Assembly: GCF_001613935.1 (NCBI RefSeq)
Contig: NZ_LQCI01000034.1
Coordinates: 81,886-145,885, forward strand
Source of the DNA: Amycolatopsis regifaucium
GTDB taxonomy: Bacteria; Actinomycetota; Actinomycetes; Mycobacteriales; Pseudonocardiaceae
Direction of reading: 5' to 3'
DNA: 64,000 bases
A program made the position numbers and the translations under genes. This document shows, one piece after another, positions 16,559 to 27,790 of the stretch (positions are counted from its first letter, which is position 1; each line of letters starts with the position of its first letter). The notes under the pieces were generated by a model. The model was not told where the DNA came from. It saw only the letters and a program-made list of their open reading frames with translations, and made no database searches.

Positions 16559-17281
16559 TCAGGCGAGGAAGGCGCGAAGCAGTGAAGCGGTGCCTTCGAC
16601 GTGCTCGGCCATCGCCCGGCGAGCCGCTTCGGGATCCCCGGCGAGGATCGCGTCGACGATGGCCTCGTGCTGGGCGTTGGAGTGCTCGAGGTTCGGTTCG
16701 AGCAGCGGGATCATGTCGAGCAGCTGATTGACCCGCGTCCGCGCGTCGGCCATCGCCATGGTCAGCGAACCGGAGGCGGTGACCTCGGCGATCGCGAGAT
16801 GCAGCCGTGAATCCTTGCGCCGGTAATCGCCGACATCAGCGGCGGCGGCCTCGGCGAGCGTGCTGGTCAGATGCTGCCGGTCGGCCGGGGTGAGGGAACG
16901 TGACGCCGCCATCTCGGCGGAGCCGGTCTCCAGGACGTGCCGCAGGCCGATCGCGTCCTCCAGGGTGGCGGTGTCGATCTTCCGCGCGTCGGCGACGGGC
17001 GGATCGGGCAGGACGTCGTTGACGAACGTGCCGCCATAACGCCCGCGCCGCGATTCGACGTAGCCGGCGTCGGCCAGCGCGCGGATCGCTTCCCGCAGCG
17101 TCACCCGGCTGACGCCGAGCCGGTCGGCGAGTTCCCGTTCCGAAGGCAGCCGCTCCCCCGCGCCCACCACCCCGAGCCGGATCGCCTGGAGCAGCCTTTC
17201 GACGGTTTCCTCGAAGGCGTTGCCCGCGCGCACCGGGCGGAACAGCGCGTCACCCGCGTTCACGACCGTGCTCGACTCCAC
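16559..17281 (-). CDS. GntR-family regulator, FadR/FCD subfamily
   Basis: 240 aa, GTG start. The N-terminal winged helix (LPSERELADRLGVSRVTLREA, about 44-64) is followed by a helical FCD ligand domain with the metal-binding pattern DSRLHLAIAE and NAQHEAIVDAI. Such regulators answer to carboxylic acids (lactate, gluconate, citrate and similar). No adjacent catabolic gene identifies its target. It is oriented away from the lipoprotein gene. Confidence 0.85.
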   Translation of the reverse strand: MESSTVVNAGDALFRPVRAGNAFEETVERLLQAIRLGVVGAGERLPSERELADRLGVSRVTLREAIRALADAGYVESRRGRYGGTFVNDVLPDPPVADARKIDTATLEDAIGLRHVLETGSAEMAASRSLTPADRQHLTSTLAEAAAADVGDYRRKDSRLHLAIAEVTASGSLTMAMADARTRVNQLLDMIPLLEPNLEHSNAQHEAIVDAILAGDPEAARRAMAEHVEGTASLLRAFLA

Positions 17282-17380
17282 GGTGTGAGTTTAAGGCTTT
17301 CACGGTGACGCGCCGTCCCTGCCGCTTTGGTTGGCGTGCTCGAAGAGGTCAGACCGGGATGACGCGCTTTCGCATGTTCC

Positions 17381-18244
17381 TCATTTCGCGCCGGTGATCC
17401 GGGCGGCGTTGCCGAGCATGGTCCGGATAGCCTCCTTCACCTTCTTCAATGCTTCGGCGTTTTCGCCGATCTTTCGTTCCTGGTACGCGGCCTCCACGGA
17501 CGCCCAGACGCCGACGAGGTCCACCTCGCGTTTGCACCGCACGTCCGCCGTGGCCGTGGCGATCTCCCGCGCGCCGGCCTCCTGCCCCTGGAACTCGGGA
17601 TTGTCGTTCGGCTTCCACGGATCGGCGTAGTCGAAGCCGGCCCGCGCCATGCACGCGCTCCAGGCCTGGAAAGCCGCCTTCACCCGGCTGTCGGCTTCGG
17701 CCTGCTTCCCCGCCTCGTCGCCGAGGCGCAGCACAAGCCTCTCGTCGTGGGCGGCCCCCTCCGCGACCTTGCGCCCGGCCTCGCCCTGGCAGCCTCCCTC
17801 GGGGACGGGCTTGTCCTTGTAGGTGCGCTCACCCTTGCCGGAGGCGATCGGACGCCCTTCCGGGGGGATGTCGGGCTGCGGGGGCTTGGGCGGCGGGGCC
17901 GCCGTGTACCCGGATGCCCGCGCCTTGACCTCGTCGGTGAGGCCGTAGCGGAATTCGTTCACCCCGGCGGTTTCAGGCGGGATCTCCGGTAGCTGCCCGA
18001 TGTCGAAACCGAAACCGAGCATGCAGTTCTTGAACGCGGCGAACCGCGCCTTTCCGACTGCGGTGTTTTCCGCGCGGCTCGGCGCGTAAGCGTCCAAGGG
18101 CAAGGCGAACCGTTTGAGATCGGTGGTGTCCACTCGCGCCGGTACGGGCTCGGCGGGAGGCGGCGCGCTTTGTGCGGTCGCCGCGCATCCCGCCACCACC
18201 AGCACCACACCGGCGACGAGGGACAACCGGCTACGAGAGCTCAT
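17381..18244 (-). CDS. Secreted lipoprotein of unknown function
   Basis: 287 aa from the ATG at 18244, which overlaps the previous gene's stop by TGATG. The signal sequence SLVAGVVLVVAGC ends in a lipobox with Cys20-21, so the product is lipid-anchored outside the cell. The mature protein is Pro-rich and acidic with paired cysteines (FKNCMLGFG, EGGCQGEAG, WSACMARAG, DVRCKREVD). That four-Cys pattern, with repeated C-M-x-x-x-G-F motifs, recurs in uncharacterised actinomycete lipoproteins. It is coupled to the I36-type secreted protein. Confidence 0.7.
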   Translation of the reverse strand: MSSRSRLSLVAGVVLVVAGCAATAQSAPPPAEPVPARVDTTDLKRFALPLDAYAPSRAENTAVGKARFAAFKNCMLGFGFDIGQLPEIPPETAGVNEFRYGLTDEVKARASGYTAAPPPKPPQPDIPPEGRPIASGKGERTYKDKPVPEGGCQGEAGRKVAEGAAHDERLVLRLGDEAGKQAEADSRVKAAFQAWSACMARAGFDYADPWKPNDNPEFQGQEAGAREIATATADVRCKREVDLVGVWASVEAAYQERKIGENAEALKKVKEAIRTMLGNAARITGAK

Positions 18245-18633
18245 CACCCGGTGAAGTACTGGTGGGAGCTGGCCGTGTTGTCGTAACCGGGCAGGGTGTC
18301 CTTCACGGTGTTCTGGCCGATGACGTCGAGGAGCCGGCCACCGTAGTTCGCGTGTTCCCAGATCCGGACGCGGAGTATGTTGCCCTCGTTGTGAATCGAG
18401 GACACGTTGTCGTTCACCGTCGTCGAGGAGCCGTAGAAGGTCCACTGCGAGTAGTCGGTGACGCTCCACTCGAAGTCGGCGATACCTCCGGAACGATAGG
18501 AGTCCCGGTAAACGCAGAGCTCGCTGTCCTCGCAGACGCCGTTGAGCTGGCCGGCCTGCGCGGGTGCGGAGGCCAGGACCGTGCCCCCGCCCGCGAGCAG
18601 CACGGCCAGGATTCCCATGACGATCTTTCGCAT
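18244..18633 (-). CDS. Secreted peptidase inhibitor I36 / crystallin-like protein
   Basis: 129 aa from the ATG at 18633 (an in-frame GTG at 18639 is an alternative). A signal peptide ends at SAPAQA-G (about residue 29). The mature ~100 aa has two Cys (VCEDSELCVYRD) and the W/Y-rich beta pattern of the I36 (SMI-like, beta-gamma-crystallin) family: NDNVSSIHN, then RIWEHANYGG. Known members inhibit metallopeptidases or are simply secreted crystallins. The overlapping lipoprotein gene suggests joint function at the cell surface. Confidence 0.75.
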   Translation of the reverse strand: MRKIVMGILAVLLAGGGTVLASAPAQAGQLNGVCEDSELCVYRDSYRSGGIADFEWSVTDYSQWTFYGSSTTVNDNVSSIHNEGNILRVRIWEHANYGGRLLDVIGQNTVKDTLPGYDNTASSHQYFTG

Positions 18634-18707
18634 TTTCACCCCAGATCAGTGCGAATGTATCCAGGGTTTTCTAGCGGCCTCCGCTGTCTGTTCGCTGTCT
18701 GCCGAGG

Positions 18708-20081
18708 TCAGCACTCGATGACGTTGACGGCCAGGCCGCCGCGCGCGGTCTCCTTGTACTTGACGCTCATGTCGGCGCCGGTCTCGCGCATGGTCTTGAT
18801 CGCCTTGTCCAGCGTCACGACGTGCGAACCGTCGCCGCGCATCGCCATCCGCGCGGCGTGGATCGCCTTGGACGCGCCGACGGCGTTGCGCTCGATGCAC
18901 GGGATCTGCACCAGCCCGCCGACCGGGTCACAGGTCAGCCCCAGATGGTGCTCGACACCGATCTCGGCGGCGTTCTCCACCTGCGCGGGCGAGCCGCCGA
19001 GGACCTCGGTGAGCCCGGCGGCGGCCATCGCGCTGGCCGAACCGACCTCGCCCTGGCAGCCGACCTCGGCGCCGGAGATCGAGCCCGTCTGCTTGAGGAT
19101 CGAGCCGATCGCGCCCGCGGTGAGCATGAACGTCACGATGCCGTCGTCCGAGGACCCGCGGATGAACCGCTGGTAGTAGTGCAGGACGGCGGGGATGATC
19201 CCGGCGGCGCCGTTGGTCGGCGCGGTGACGACGCGGCCACCCGCGGCGTTCTCCTCATTGACCGCCAGCGCGTACAGGCTCACCCAGTCCATCGCGTACA
19301 GCGGGTCTCCGACGCCGTCCTCAGCGAGCAGCTTCTCGTGCAACGCCTTCGCGCGGCGGGGCACTTTCAGCCCACCGGGCAGGACGCCTTCGTGCTCGCA
19401 GCCGTTGCGCACGCATTCCACCATGACCTGCCAGATCTCCAGCAGGCCTTCACGGACCTCCTCACGCGTACGCCAGGAGAGTTCGTTGCGCAGCATGATC
19501 TCGCTGATCGGCAGCCCGGTGTTCTCGCAGTGGGTCAGCAGATCCGCGCCGGTGCGGAACGGGAATTCCAGCCGGGTCGAGTCCTCGACGACGACGGTGT
19601 CGGTCTCGTAGGACTCGTCGCGGACGAACCCGCCGCCGACGGAGTAGTAGGTCCGCTCGCGCAGCACCTTCCCGTCGGCGTCGAACGCGCGGAAGATCAT
19701 CCCGTTCGGATGCGCGGGCAACGACTTCCGCCGGTGCATGGTCAGGTCGGTGTCCTCGACGAACACGATCTCGTGCTCGCCCCGCACCCGCAGCCTGCCC
19801 GATTCCCGGATCTCGGCGATCTTGCCCGGCACCGTGTCGGTGTCGATCTCCTCCGGACGCTCCCCGGAGAGCCCGAGCAACACGGCCTTGTCACTGCCGT
19901 GCCCGAACCCGGTCGCGCCCAGTGAGCCGAAAAGCTCGCTCTGGACGCGCGTCGTGGCCACCAGGTCGCCGTCGGCGGCCAGACCGTCCACAAAGGTCAA
20001 CGCCGCCCGCATCGGGCCCACCGTATGGGAGCTGGAGGGGCCTATGCCGATCGAAAACAGGTCGAAGACGCTGATCGCCAT
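18708..20081 (-). CDS. sdaA: L-serine ammonia-lyase (iron-sulphur type)
   Basis: 457 aa from the ATG at 20081, preceded by GGAGGG. It has the fused beta-alpha form: N-terminal SSSHTVGPM substrate loop, C-terminal catalytic domain with cysteines in GCQGEVGSA and TCDPVGGLVQIPC (11-residue spacing) for the [4Fe-4S] cluster. It converts L-serine to pyruvate and ammonia. Being the last gene of the gcv-glyA-lipA cluster (16-base gap), it completes a route from glycine to pyruvate under glycine control. Confidence 0.95.
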   Translation of the reverse strand: MAISVFDLFSIGIGPSSSHTVGPMRAALTFVDGLAADGDLVATTRVQSELFGSLGATGFGHGSDKAVLLGLSGERPEEIDTDTVPGKIAEIRESGRLRVRGEHEIVFVEDTDLTMHRRKSLPAHPNGMIFRAFDADGKVLRERTYYSVGGGFVRDESYETDTVVVEDSTRLEFPFRTGADLLTHCENTGLPISEIMLRNELSWRTREEVREGLLEIWQVMVECVRNGCEHEGVLPGGLKVPRRAKALHEKLLAEDGVGDPLYAMDWVSLYALAVNEENAAGGRVVTAPTNGAAGIIPAVLHYYQRFIRGSSDDGIVTFMLTAGAIGSILKQTGSISGAEVGCQGEVGSASAMAAAGLTEVLGGSPAQVENAAEIGVEHHLGLTCDPVGGLVQIPCIERNAVGASKAIHAARMAMRGDGSHVVTLDKAIKTMRETGADMSVKYKETARGGLAVNVIEC

Positions 20082-20097
20082 TGATCTGCCCTCCTTC

Positions 20098-21099
20098 CTA
20101 TCTGGCCAGCAGTGAGCTGGCTTCCTGTGCCGCGGGGCCTTCGGCGGCGAGGTGGGCGAGGTTCTCCGACAGCGGCTCACCACGGTGAGCCTTGGTCTGG
20201 GCGAACAACCGCCCGGCCCGGTAAGACGACCGGACCAGTGGCCCGGCCATGACACCGGCGAAACCCATCGCCTCGGCGGCGTTGGAGTGCTCCACGAACT
20301 CCTCCGGCTTCACCCACCGGTCCACCGGATGATGCCGCGGCGACGGCCGCAGATACTGGGTGATCGTCAAGATCTCGCAGCCCGCGTCAACCAGATCCCG
20401 CATCGCGGGTGCGACCTCGTCCGGAGTCTCACCCATGCCGAGGATCAAGTTCGACTTCGTCACCAGACCAGCCTCACGAGCCCGCGTGATCACTTCCAGC
20501 GACCGCGCGTAGCGGAAACCGGGACGGATCCGCTTGAAAATCCGCGGCACGGTCTCGACGTTGTGCGCGAGCACCTCGGGACGCGAACCGAAGACTTCGG
20601 CCAGCTGGTCCGGGTCGGCGTTGAAGTCCGGGATCAACAACTCGACACCCGTGCCCGGGTTCAGCGCGTGAATCTGCCGCACGGTCTCCGCGTACAACCA
20701 CGCGCCACCGTCCTCCAGATCGTCCCGCGCCACACCGGTAACCGTCGAATACCGCAAACCCATCGCCTGCACCGACTCCGCCACCTTGCGCGGCTCAGTC
20801 CGATCCAACGCCGCGGGCTTGCCCGTGTCGATCTGACAGAAGTCACACCGCCGCGTGCACTGATCCCCACCGATCAGGAAGGTCGCCTCACGGTCTTCCC
20901 AGCACTCGTAAATGTTGGGACAGCCCGCTTCTTCACACACGGTGTGGAGACCTTCACGCTTGACCAGGCCCTTGAGTTCGGTGAACTCCGGGCCCATCCG
21001 CGCGCGGGTCTTGATCCACGGTGGCTTCTTCTCGATGGGGGTCTGCGCGTTGCGAACTTCGAGCCGGAGAAGTTTGCGCCCCTCGGGGACGGCGCTCAT
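20098..21099 (-). CDS. lipA: Lipoyl synthase
   Basis: 333 aa. Radical-SAM motif CTRRCDFC follows the LipA-specific auxiliary cluster motif CEEAGCPNIYEC. It inserts two sulphurs into protein-bound octanoyl groups, here needed by the H protein of the same operon (and 2-oxoacid dehydrogenases). Its ATG overlaps the glyA stop by 4 bases (ATGA). lipA is often paired with lipB; placement inside a glycine operon is less common, and no lipB is seen here. Confidence 0.97.
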   Translation of the reverse strand: MSAVPEGRKLLRLEVRNAQTPIEKKPPWIKTRARMGPEFTELKGLVKREGLHTVCEEAGCPNIYECWEDREATFLIGGDQCTRRCDFCQIDTGKPAALDRTEPRKVAESVQAMGLRYSTVTGVARDDLEDGGAWLYAETVRQIHALNPGTGVELLIPDFNADPDQLAEVFGSRPEVLAHNVETVPRIFKRIRPGFRYARSLEVITRAREAGLVTKSNLILGMGETPDEVAPAMRDLVDAGCEILTITQYLRPSPRHHPVDRWVKPEEFVEHSNAAEAMGFAGVMAGPLVRSSYRAGRLFAQTKAHRGEPLSENLAHLAAEGPAAQEASSLLAR

Positions 21100-22364
21100 C
21101 GGTTGAGGTCCGCGTACAGCGGGTGCTTCTTCGCCAGCAGTTCGACGCGGGCGGACAGCGTCTGGCGCAGATCCTCGTCGAAGTCCGGGCGCAGCGCTTC
21201 GGCGATGATGTCGCCGACCTCGGCGAAGTCCTCGGCGCCGAAGCCGCGGGTCGCGAGCGCCGGGGTCCCGATCCGCAGGCCCGAGGTGACCATCGGCGGG
21301 CGCGGGTCGAACGGGACGGCGTTGCGGTTGACCGTGATCCCGACCGAGTGCAGCCGGTCCTCGGCCTGCTGACCGTCCAAAGTGGAGTTGACCAGGTCGA
21401 CGAGCACCAGGTGCACGTCGGTACCGCCGGTCAGCACGCGGACGCCCGCTTCGGCGCAGTCGGTGCGCGAAAGGCGGTCGGCCAGGATCTTCGCGCCTTC
21501 GAGGACCCGCTGCTGACGCTCGCGGAACTCCTCGCTCGCGGCGATCTTCAGCGCGACGGCCTTGGCGGCGATGACGTGCTCCAGCGGGCCGCCCTGCTGG
21601 CCGGGGAACACCGCCGAGTTGATCTTCTTGGCGAGTTCCTGGCGGCACAGGATGATACCGCCGCGCGGGCCGCCGAGGGTCTTGTGCGTGGTCGTGGTGA
21701 CGATGTCCGCGTACGGCACCGGGCTCGGGTGCAACCCGGCGGCGACGAGACCGGCGAAGTGCGCCATGTCGACCATGACCTTCGCGCCGACCTCGTCGGC
21801 GATGCGGCGGAACTCGGCGAAGTCGAGCTGACGCGGGTACGCCGACCAGCCCGCGATGATCAGCTTCGGCTTGTGCTCCTTGGCGAGCCGCTCGATCTCC
21901 TCGACGTCGACGATCCCGGTCTCTTTGTCGACATGGTAGGCGACGACGTTGTAGAGCTTGCCGGAGAAGTTGATCTTCATCCCATGGGTCAGGTGACCGC
22001 CGTGGGCGAGGTCGAGACCGAGGATGGTGTCACCGGGGTTGAGCACGGCGACCATGGCGGCGGCGTTGGCCTGCGCACCCGAATGCGGCTGGACGTTGGC
22101 GTGCTCGGCGCCGAACAGGGCCTTCGCGCGGTCGATCGCCAGCTGCTCGATGACGTCGACGTGCTCGCAACCGCCGTAGTACCGGCGGCCGGGGTAGCCC
22201 TCGGCGTACTTGTTGGTCAGCACCGAACCCTGCGCCTCGAGCACGCCCACCGGGGCGAAGTTCTCCGAGGCGATCATCTCCAGGGTCGACTGCTGCCGGT
22301 CGAGTTCGGCGGCGACGGCCGCGGCGACCTCGGGGTCCACTTCGGACAGGGCAGCGTTGAACAT
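21096..22364 (-). CDS. glyA: Serine hydroxymethyltransferase
   Basis: 422 aa, normal length. The PLP lysine lies in TTTHKTLGGPRGG, with the N-terminal ENF and GYPGRRYYGG tetrahydrofolate/PLP contact motifs. It makes serine from glycine and the methylene-THF released by the cleavage system. It begins one base after the gcvH stop and is coupled to lipA. Confidence 0.97.
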   Translation of the reverse strand: MFNAALSEVDPEVAAAVAAELDRQQSTLEMIASENFAPVGVLEAQGSVLTNKYAEGYPGRRYYGGCEHVDVIEQLAIDRAKALFGAEHANVQPHSGAQANAAAMVAVLNPGDTILGLDLAHGGHLTHGMKINFSGKLYNVVAYHVDKETGIVDVEEIERLAKEHKPKLIIAGWSAYPRQLDFAEFRRIADEVGAKVMVDMAHFAGLVAAGLHPSPVPYADIVTTTTHKTLGGPRGGIILCRQELAKKINSAVFPGQQGGPLEHVIAAKAVALKIAASEEFRERQQRVLEGAKILADRLSRTDCAEAGVRVLTGGTDVHLVLVDLVNSTLDGQQAEDRLHSVGITVNRNAVPFDPRPPMVTSGLRIGTPALATRGFGAEDFAEVGDIIAEALRPDFDEDLRQTLSARVELLAKKHPLYADLNR

Positions 22365-22365
22365 G

Positions 22366-22743
22366 TCAGTTCTCCTGGGTCAAGACGGCGTACGCCTGGG
22401 CGTCGAGCAGGGCGGGCACGTCGCCGGACAGACGCACCTTCAGTAGCCATCCTTCGGTGTAGGGATCCGAGTTGATGACCTCGGGGGTGTCCGTTGTGGT
22501 CTCGTTCACCTCGACGACCTCGCCGTCCACGGGCGCGTACAGCTCGCTGACGGATTTGGTCGACTCGACCTCGCCGAACACCTCGCCCGCGGTGACGGTG
22601 TCACCGACCGAGGGCAGCTGGACGAACACGATGTCACCGAGTGACTCGGCGGCGAAGGCGGTGATGCCCACGGTGGCGACGCCGTCCTCGACGCGCAGCC
22701 ACTCGTGTTCCTTCGTGTACTTCAGGTCCTGGGGGATGCTCAT
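22366..22743 (-). CDS. gcvH: Glycine cleavage system H protein
   Basis: 125 aa. The lipoyl-lysine site is in FGEVESTKSVSELYAP. It shuttles the aminomethyl group between GcvP and GcvT. Stop is one base from glyA; 17 bases follow gcvT. The ATG-SIPQDLKYTKEHEW start is standard. Confidence 0.97.
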   Translation of the reverse strand: MSIPQDLKYTKEHEWLRVEDGVATVGITAFAAESLGDIVFVQLPSVGDTVTAGEVFGEVESTKSVSELYAPVDGEVVEVNETTTDTPEVINSDPYTEGWLLKVRLSGDVPALLDAQAYAVLTQEN

Positions 22744-22760
22744 GATCGTTCGAGGGCCTT

Positions 22761-23852
22761 TCAGGCGCGGGAGTAGAAGGGGAGGGCGACGACCTCGACG
22801 GGTTCGATACGACCCCGGATGTCGACGGAGAGCTCGGTGCCGGGTTCGCTGTGTTCCCGGTCGACGTAGGCCATGGCGATCGGGTAGCCCAGGGTGGGCG
22901 AAAGGGCACCGCTGGTGACCTCGCCGATCTCGGTTTCACCGGAGAGGACCGTGTAGCCGTGGCGCGGCGCGCGACGGCCGGAGCCCTTGAGCCCGACGCG
23001 CACGCGGGGAACGTCCTTCTTGGACAATTCCTCGAGCGCGGCCTTGCCGACGAAGTCACCGGGTTTCTCGAACTTGACGACGCGGCCGAGGCCGGCCTCG
23101 AACGGGCTCAGCTGGAGGCTGAGTTCGTTGCCGTACAACGGCATTCCGGCTTCCAGGCGCAGGGTGTCGCGGCAGGCGAGACCGGCGGGGAGCAAACCGT
23201 GCGGCTCGCCGGCGTCGGTGAGGATGCGCCACACGGCGGGCGCCTCGCCTGCCGGGACGTACAACTCGAAGCCGTCCTCGCCGGTGTAGCCGGTGCGGGC
23301 GAGCAGGACGTCGTGACCCTTTACGACGGCCGGGACGCTCGCGTAGTACTTGAGCGCGCCGAGGTCGGCGTCGGTGACCGCGCCGAGGATCTCGACGGCC
23401 TTCGGGCCCTGGACGGCGATCAGCGCGACGTCCTCGGACTTGTTCTCGACGACCGCGTCGAAGCCGGAAACCCGCCCGGCCAGCGCTTCCGCGACCACGT
23501 CGGCGTTGCCCGCGTTGGCGACGACCAGGAACTTCTCGTCGGCGAGGCGGTAGACGACCAGGTCGTCCAGCACGCCCCCGTTCTCGTCGCAGATCATCGT
23601 GTAGCGCGCCCGGCCCGGCTTGACCCCGGACAGGTTTCCGACCAGCGCGTAGTCGAGGGTCTCGGCGGCCTGCGGACCGGTCACCTCGATCTCGGCCATA
23701 TGCGAGAGGTCGAACAGCCCGGCCGCCTCGCGGACGGCTTTGTGCTCCGCCAGTTCGCTGCTGTAGCGGATCGGCATCGACCAGCCCGCGAAGTCGGTGA
23801 ACAGCGCACCCAGTCCTTTGTGGACTCCGTGCAGGGACGTCTCTTTCGACAT
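22761..23852 (-). CDS. gcvT: Glycine cleavage system T protein (aminomethyltransferase)
   Basis: 363 aa from the ATG at 23852 (GAGG 7 bases upstream; a TTG one codon earlier is also in frame). The family motifs LSHMAEIEVTGPQA, TGYTGEDGFELYVP and GLACRDTLRLEAGMPLYG are present. It releases ammonia and transfers the C1 unit to tetrahydrofolate. It lies 8 bases after gcvP. Confidence 0.97.
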   Translation of the reverse strand: MSKETSLHGVHKGLGALFTDFAGWSMPIRYSSELAEHKAVREAAGLFDLSHMAEIEVTGPQAAETLDYALVGNLSGVKPGRARYTMICDENGGVLDDLVVYRLADEKFLVVANAGNADVVAEALAGRVSGFDAVVENKSEDVALIAVQGPKAVEILGAVTDADLGALKYYASVPAVVKGHDVLLARTGYTGEDGFELYVPAGEAPAVWRILTDAGEPHGLLPAGLACRDTLRLEAGMPLYGNELSLQLSPFEAGLGRVVKFEKPGDFVGKAALEELSKKDVPRVRVGLKGSGRRAPRHGYTVLSGETEIGEVTSGALSPTLGYPIAMAYVDREHSEPGTELSVDIRGRIEPVEVVALPFYSRA

Positions 23853-23860
23853 CAAGTGCC

Positions 23861-26692
<2,832 letters not shown>

Positions 26693-26737
26693 GGGAGCTC
26701 CTTGGGTCAGGCGCCGGATAGACCGGTGCGCCGGGAA

Positions 26738-26921
26738 CTCCCCCTCTGTCATGGCACCTGAGAGTTTCACCGCACGGTGATGCGGCTTTCACCTTGGGTG
26801 AGACGCACTTGCGCGCCTGCTTTCCAGAGTGGCCTCGCGGAAGCGGTAGTGGATACCTGAGAGATTCCGGGGAGTTTGCTCCTTCGGTGCCCCACCACGT
26901 TCGTGAGGGCTCTCCCGCTCC
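26738..26921 (-). ncRNA. Tandem glycine riboswitch
   Basis: Read on the minus strand, aptamer 1 runs from GCGGGAGAGCCC through GGCACCGAAGGAGCAA to AATCTCTCAGG. Aptamer 2 runs from CTCTGGAAAGC through CACCCAAGGTGAAAG to AACTCTCAGG and the terminal GACAGAGGGGGAG. The two CTCTCAGG cores (26856-26863 and 26757-26764) are 99 bases apart. It sits 45 bases before the gcvP start and controls the whole operon; in this family glycine binding turns the genes on. Confidence 0.95.
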
Positions 26922-26953
26922 AGCTCAACGGCCCTGTCTGTAGTTGTGCGCAC

Positions 26954-26983
26954 ACCGTACCTGGCGTGTTCGGCGCGCGTCTA
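26954..26983 (-). promoter_or_regulatory. Candidate promoter of the glycine operon
   Basis: On the minus strand TAGACG (26978-26983) and TACGGT (26954-26959) are separated by 18 bases and lie about 30 bases before the first aptamer, where a housekeeping promoter would be expected. Match to -35/-10 consensus is moderate. Confidence 0.4.
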
Positions 26984-27052
26984 CTTCAGGCGGGGCACGT
27001 CACTTGCGCGGTTCGCCCGGACACCCGACGTGCCCGGGCGCGGCCGGGGCGA

Positions 27053-27427
27053 TCAGGCGTTCTCCATCATCATCTCGGCGGTGATGGTGCCGCACAGCTC
27101 GGCGCAGCGCGTCATCATGTCGGCGGCGTCGGCGAGTTCGGCGTCACCGGTCCTGGCGCACTCCTGGGCGCACATGCGCATCATCTGGGAGGCCAGCCCG
27201 CACATCTTCGCGCACATGCGCATCATTTCGAGGTCGGCGACCATGGCCGAACAGCGCATCATCATGTCGGCGCTCATCCGGGACATCTCCGCGCAGGTCA
27301 CCATCATCATCCCGAGCTTGGCGCCGCCGACCTCCATGCAGCGCGTCATCATCTCCTCGCACCGGATGTGGCACTCGTTGCACAGGTCGATGCAGTCACG
27401 CATGGCGGTGCTCATCTGCCGGGTCAT
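27053..27427 (-). CDS. Met-rich four-helix copper-storage-like protein (DUF326/Csp family)
   Basis: 124 aa from the ATG at 27427 with GGAGG 7 bases upstream. Thirteen cysteines (12, 16, 19, 23, 30, 45, 59, 72, 76, 86, 90, 108, 112) follow the CxxxCxxC/CxxxC spacing of the cytosolic Csp3/DUF326 four-helix bundles that store Cu(I) in their core. No signal peptide. Unusual is the methionine content: 27 of 124 residues, many in MM/MMM runs, so that core positions normally Leu appear as Met. Transcribed away from the gcv promoter. Confidence 0.75.
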   Translation of the reverse strand: MTRQMSTAMRDCIDLCNECHIRCEEMMTRCMEVGGAKLGMMMVTCAEMSRMSADMMMRCSAMVADLEMMRMCAKMCGLASQMMRMCAQECARTGDAELADAADMMTRCAELCGTITAEMMMENA

Positions 27428-27577
27428 TTCCGTGCCTCCGCTGTTCCGGGACGCGGGAGCCGGGCGGCTCCCGCTCCCAGACCTACAGCGCAGGTCAGCG
27501 GCGCGCCATCCCGGCCACCGGGACGAGTGACGACTCGCCGCGGCCCGGTGCGACCGAAGCGCGTGAAGGACCCGCTT

Positions 27578-27601
27578 CCGCATGTAGAGGACTAAATGCG
27601 G
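27578..27601. repeat. Half-element of repeat family A (A5)
   Basis: A 24-base imperfect palindrome CCGCATGTAGAGGACTAAAT plus GCGG, identical to the copy at 27765. It corresponds to one arm of the longer family A hairpins (11317, 16472, 34346, 48869), which themselves contain a nested CCGCA/TGCGG palindrome. Confidence 0.7.
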
Positions 27602-27628
27602 CGTGTGGCACGCGATCGGCTCGTTGCC

Positions 27629-27675
27629 GTGAAGGCCCCCTTGCTTACCCTGACGGTAGCGAAGGAGGCCTTCGC
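27629..27675. repeat. Hairpin of GTGAAGGCC type (B2)
   Basis: Imperfect inverted repeat: GTGAAGGCCCCCTTGCTTAC against GTAGCGAAGGAGGCCTTCGC around a short loop. Same core as hairpins at 54135 (perfect) and 14377. It lies between the two A half-elements at 27578 and 27765, in the gap between the Csp-like gene and the SDR gene. Confidence 0.65.
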
Positions 27676-27764
27676 GACCGGGTTGCAGTCAAATACCGCC
27701 CACTGAGACACGGCGCGCCGTTGACGTATGTGCGGTTTGACTCACGACCCCGAAACCCCAGAGC

Positions 27765-27788
27765 CCGCATGTAGAGGACTAAATGCGG
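27765..27788. repeat. Half-element of repeat family A (A6)
   Basis: The same 24-mer as at 27578, in the same orientation, two bases from the stop of the SDR gene. The two copies bracket a 163-base segment that contains hairpin B2. Confidence 0.7.
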
Positions 27789-27790
27789 GA

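Noticed and set aside
26693..26770. Upstream extension of gcvP to an ATG within the riboswitch
   Set aside because: Would translate part of the second aptamer and lacks an RBS; the TTG with AAGGAG matches homologues.
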